Shown here: positions 60,960 to 64,000 of the stretch, piece by piece
How the letters are laid out: each line of letters starts with the position of its first letter
Position numbering within the stretch: position 1 is the first letter of the stretch
NCBI RefSeq assembly: GCF_020379485.1
Contig: NC_063437.1
Span: forward strand, 2,914,001 to 2,978,000
Source: Brassica napus
Lineage: Eukaryota > Streptophyta > Magnoliopsida > Brassicales > Brassicaceae
Reading direction: 5' to 3'
Length of the DNA: 64,000 bases
Notes under the pieces: model-generated
The model's database searches: none
Told to the model about the DNA's origin: nothing
The model's input: only the letters and a program-made list of their open reading frames with translations
Made by a program: the position numbers and the translations under genes

Positions 60960-62085
60960 AACGTACGTACTTATATAGCATATTTAGAATATCATGTAAC
61001 ATATTTAGGATGGGTTTCCAAAACATATTTTGAGTGCATATAAGCAAAGCCTCAATTATATATGTCATGTGTTTAGCCAAAATTAAGGATTTGTACCATA
61101 TTGGTAAGAATCAAATGAATTTGTCTAATTTTGAAAAAAAAAATTAGGATATACCATATTTAGGATAGCATGTAACATATTTAGGATGTGTTTCTAAAAC
61201 ATATTTTGAGTGCATACAAGCAAAGTCTCAATTATATATGTCATGTATTTAGCCAGAATTAAGGATTTGTACACCATATTGGCAAGAATCAAATGAAATT
61301 GTCTAATTTTGAAAAATAAAAATTAATCACATTTTTAGTATATACCATATTTAGGATAGCATGTAACATATTTAGGATGGGTTTCTAGGGCATATTTTAA
61401 GTGCATATAAGCAAAGTCTCAGTTATATATGTCATGTGTTTAGCCAAAATTAAGGATTTGTAGACCATATTAGTAAGAATCAAATGAAGTTGTCTAATTT
61501 TGAAAAAAAAAATCAAATTTTTAGGATATACTGTATTTAGGAACATGCAACATATTTAGGATGAGTTTTCAGAACATATTTTGAGTGAATACAAACAAAG
61601 TCTCAATTTTATATGTCATGTATTTCGCCAGAATTAAGGATTTGTACACGATATTGGTAAGAATCAAATGAAGTTGTCTAATTTTGAAAACTAAAGATTA
61701 ATCACATTTTTAGTATATACTGTATTTAGATATTATGTAACATATTTAAGATGGGTTTCCAGAACATTTTTTGAGTGCATATAAGTAAAGTCTCAGTTAT
61801 ATATGTCATGTGTTTAGCCAAAATTAAGGATTTGTACACCATATTGGTAAGACTCAAATGAAGTTGTCTAAATTTGAAAAATAAAAATTAATCAATTTTA
61901 GGATATACCGTATATAGGATAACATGTAACATACTTAGGATGAGTTTCCAGAACATATTTTGAGTGCATATAAGAAAAGTCTCAATTATATATGTCATGT
62001 GTTTATCCAAAATTAAGGATTTGTACAATATATTGGTACGAATCAAATGAAGTTGTCTAATTTTGAAAAATAAAAATTCTTAGAC
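60960..62085. repeat. Six-copy satellite-like tandem array (about 176-191 bp)
   Basis: The anchor ATGTAACATATTTAGGATG (with variants) occurs at 60994, 61170, 61361, 61545, 61735 and 61924, giving periods of 176, 191, 184, 190 and 189 bp. Each unit then has CATATTTTGAGTGCATA, TCATGTGTTTAGCCA, AATTAAGGATTTGTAC and AAGAATCAAATGAA, and closes with TTGTCTAATTTTGAAAA. Copies are alike over nearly their whole length, with small indels. No coding frame is present. I do not recognise it as the known Brassica centromeric repeat. Confidence 0.92.
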
Positions 62086-62714
62086 AAGTATTCAAGATAT
62101 ATTCTAACATAGTTAAGAAGTATTCCAAAGTACTTAGACAAGTATTGAACGAACTCAAGAAGCAATCAAGAGAACTGAAGAAGCACATGTATTAGTAGCT
62201 TGCTTGTTACAGCTATGTGAATCAGAAAGAACCTGCGGAATTCTAATTCTTTTTTTTTTTTAAGTTTAGTACATAATTAGGAAAGCTATCATGAATAGTG
62301 CTTAATTGATATAAAACAACAAACCTTTACACACAAGCAACGGATTCCATCAAATCACTTAGTCTTGCCGATGAAAGTTCTTATGAAGATTGGGGGTACA
62401 TCTTCAACCATACTTTTAACGTCCAAAGAGATTTCATAGCTCAAAAGTTATATCTTCCTCTTGAATACTGAAATCTTCCGAAACCATTTTAAGCAAATTT
62501 TCATATTAAAGATCTTATTCTAAGTGAATAAACGGTGCAGTCATGTTCTTATCCACATAGAACTCCCACTGGAAAGTATCCTTTTAACTCCATCCTCCAC
62601 AAACACAAAAAAAATTCAACCATATTTTGAAAACCTGTTAAAAAGATCAAAACCAAATCTCAAAAAGATCAACCAGCTGTGAATCAAAGAGATTTAAACT
62701 AAATATTTCAAAAC
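62086..62714. other. Intergenic region
   Basis: AT-rich sequence with no genes. It includes AGACAAGTATTCAAGATA and a near repeat (AGACAAGTATTGAACGA) about 60 bp later, adjoining the array. Confidence 0.4.
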
Positions 62715-62880
62715 AATTCAAAAAGCGTGTAAGACATTATTAAGACAATTCTTGTTCTGGATGGCTATCCTAAATTTGAAATAAATCTTCCAAAACAGTT
62801 CAAAAAGCGTGTAAGGAAATGTAAGGCAATCCTTATTCAGGATGGCTAATCCTAAATTAGAACTAAATCTTCCGAAACAA
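62715..62880. repeat. Two-copy duplication (82-bp unit)
   Basis: TTCAAAAAGCGTGTAAG starts at 62717 and again at 62799. Both copies continue through AAGACAATTCTTGTTCTGG or AAGGCAATCCTTATTCAGG, then ATGGCTA and TAAATCTTCC. The copies have diverged at roughly a tenth of positions by eye. Confidence 0.75.
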
Positions 62881-63300
62881 GCAAACCAAATCAACATAAT
62901 CAAAATCTATAAGAAATTTCATTGGTAATAGAGATCATTAAATATAGTTTATTGTCTACAAAACTGAGAACACATATCAAACAGAGAACATTGATCTACA
63001 AACAAACAAAATTAATTGGCTATAGTCAAACTCTATGAGCAAATTCATTAGGTACAAAAGTCACTAAATAGAGTTCATTTTATATGAGTAGAGAACATTG
63101 ATCTATATATAAGCAGATGTAATTAGCTACAAATAAACACATGTTACTCGCTACAAAGAGAAATGGTTCATAATAGCTTTCCTAATAACATAATTACTAT
63201 AAATTGAAAAAAAATCACAAAATGCATCCATGTTAGTTAATCATCGTTATGTTAATTCGTAAACAGCCTAACTAATCTAATTGAAAATCTTCCTAAATGA
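62881..63300. other. Intergenic region next to LINE 3' end
   Basis: AT-rich sequence without genes. Short imperfect repeats occur (GAGAACATTGATCTA at about 62984 and 63083; AATTGGCTA/AATTAGCTA). Confidence 0.4.
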
Positions 63301-64000
63301 TTTTTTTTTGTTCGTCGACTTTTACAAACTCATATTGACTCTGTAAACCAAACTGGGTGATCTGCATCCATGTGAACAACTTAAGACGGTTGCATCCTAG
63401 CTCTACGGGCTAGACTATCCACCATAGTGTTAAGCGTTCGTGGAACATGGATAATTTCTGATCGTGTGAAACTCTCTGTCAGGGTCTTGTAATCTTCCAA
63501 ATAATCTGCAAAAGCTGGACATTCTTTTGGTTCTGAAACCATCTTCATCAATTGAGAACAATCCGTTGCAAATGTAACCTGAAAGTAACGTAGGTTTCTC
63601 ATACATTCCATTGCCCAGAGTAGCGCTTCCATCTCTGCATGAAGAGGAGAGAGGCTAGCCCGAACATTCCTCGCCCCCAATAAACCATCAAAACCTGCTA
63701 GCGTACTAAGCCATCCTTGCCCGGAAAAGATATCACCATCTTTCCAAAAACCATCTGTAAAACACCATCTACCCGGAATTGTCGGCAAAGACGTAACCAC
63801 AGTTCGTGGTTTTGTTCGCTGCTCGTTTAAAACCTGAGCCTCCGCCCAGAGTGTAGATTCGGTTTCTGCCAACTTGAGCGTATCCATGGAGTCAATATCC
63901 AAATTACTAAAGACTTTGTTATTACGACCTTTCCATATGTACCATAGAATCCAGGCAAACTGGTGATCCTCCATTTGTGGTAGAACTCTCCAGAAGAGAT
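63301..64000 (-). mobile_element. LINE 3' end, running off the right edge
   Basis: A poly-A tail on the minus strand (a T run at 63301-63309) closes a LINE whose ORF2 continues past the window edge. The tail region resembles the LINE remnant at 9722-9900 on the plus strand. Confidence 0.75.
63381..64000 (-). CDS. LINE ORF2 C-terminus with RNase H domain (partial)
   Basis: The frame is open from the right edge to a stop at 63381 and contains more than 200 residues. It begins LFWRVLPQMEDHQFAWILWY and IWKGRNNKVF, the section after the zf-RVT. The RVT_3 RNase H domain follows, with acidic residues in CFTDGFW, HAEMEALLWAM, FATDCSQL and NTMVDSLARR. RNase H removes RNA from the RNA-DNA hybrid during retrotransposition. 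The visible part has no stops or frameshifts, so the element could be fairly young. Its 5' part lies outside the window. Confidence 0.85.
   Translation of the reverse strand, partial: LFWRVLPQMEDHQFAWILWYIWKGRNNKVFSNLDIDSMDTLKLAETESTLWAEAQVLNEQRTKPRTVVTSLPTIPGRWCFTDGFWKDGDIFSGQGWLSTLAGFDGLLGARNVRASLSPLHAEMEALLWAMECMRNLRYFQVTFATDCSQLMKMVSEPKECPAFADYLEDYKTLTESFTRSEIIHVPRTLNTMVDSLARRARMQPS

Noticed and set aside
60960..62085. CRISPR-like or centromeric array
   Set aside because: Units are nearly identical across their whole length rather than repeat plus variable spacer, and the sequence does not match the Brassica centromeric satellite I know.

Overview
The window looks like nuclear DNA of a Brassicaceae plant, most likely a Brassica or Raphanus type genome. 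It is AT-rich and its genes have GT-AG introns. Six host loci occur in an order that, from memory of Arabidopsis chromosome 3, matches the interval At3g55240 to At3g55130 in descending order. They are an RPGE/plant protein 1589 gene (+, 994-1712), a DIR24-like dirigent gene (-, 2678-3616), a monoacylglycerol-lipase/caffeoylshikimate-esterase-like gene (-, 6203-8670), EXO70H1-like (+, 14881-16782), a polysaccharide lyase 1 gene (-, 16995-18497) and an ABCG19-like half transporter (+, 25444-27804). Species and orthology are inferences; no alignment was run.

From about 22 kb onward the locus is a tandem segmental duplication enlarged by transposons. Two landmarks upstream of ABCG19 copy 1 (22.3-22.85 kb and 24.4-24.65 kb) recur at 33.7-34.07 kb and 48.75-49.0 kb, ahead of ABCG19 copy 2 (56.8-58.96 kb). 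Copy 2 is a pseudogene with one nonsense codon and one frameshift. Copy 1 has an apparently intact 722-residue frame, but it carries an intron made of three tandem GT...AG units that copy 2 lacks.

The second duplicate holds most of the mobile DNA. There is a 7895-bp CACTA (En/Spm) element (34471-42365) with a 14-bp terminal repeat, a TTT target duplication and two apparently intact multi-exon genes. There is also a one-LTR Copia remnant (about 45.96-48.64 kb), a nearly full-length but broken L1-type LINE (about 49.15-55.23 kb), a Helitron 3' end (55.83 kb) and a 694-bp Mutator-type MITE with a 9-bp target duplication (55968-56661). Elsewhere there is a 1014-bp hAT element with an 8-bp target duplication (21034-22047), a Harbinger/Tourist-type MITE, hAT transposase debris, several LINE tails and a six-copy satellite-like array (about 60.96-62.09 kb).

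The host genes do not form a pathway; their proximity is conserved gene order. I saw no tRNA, rRNA, CRISPR or organellar sequence. The most unusual structure is the tripartite ABCG19 intron. The most complete mobile system is the CACTA element.
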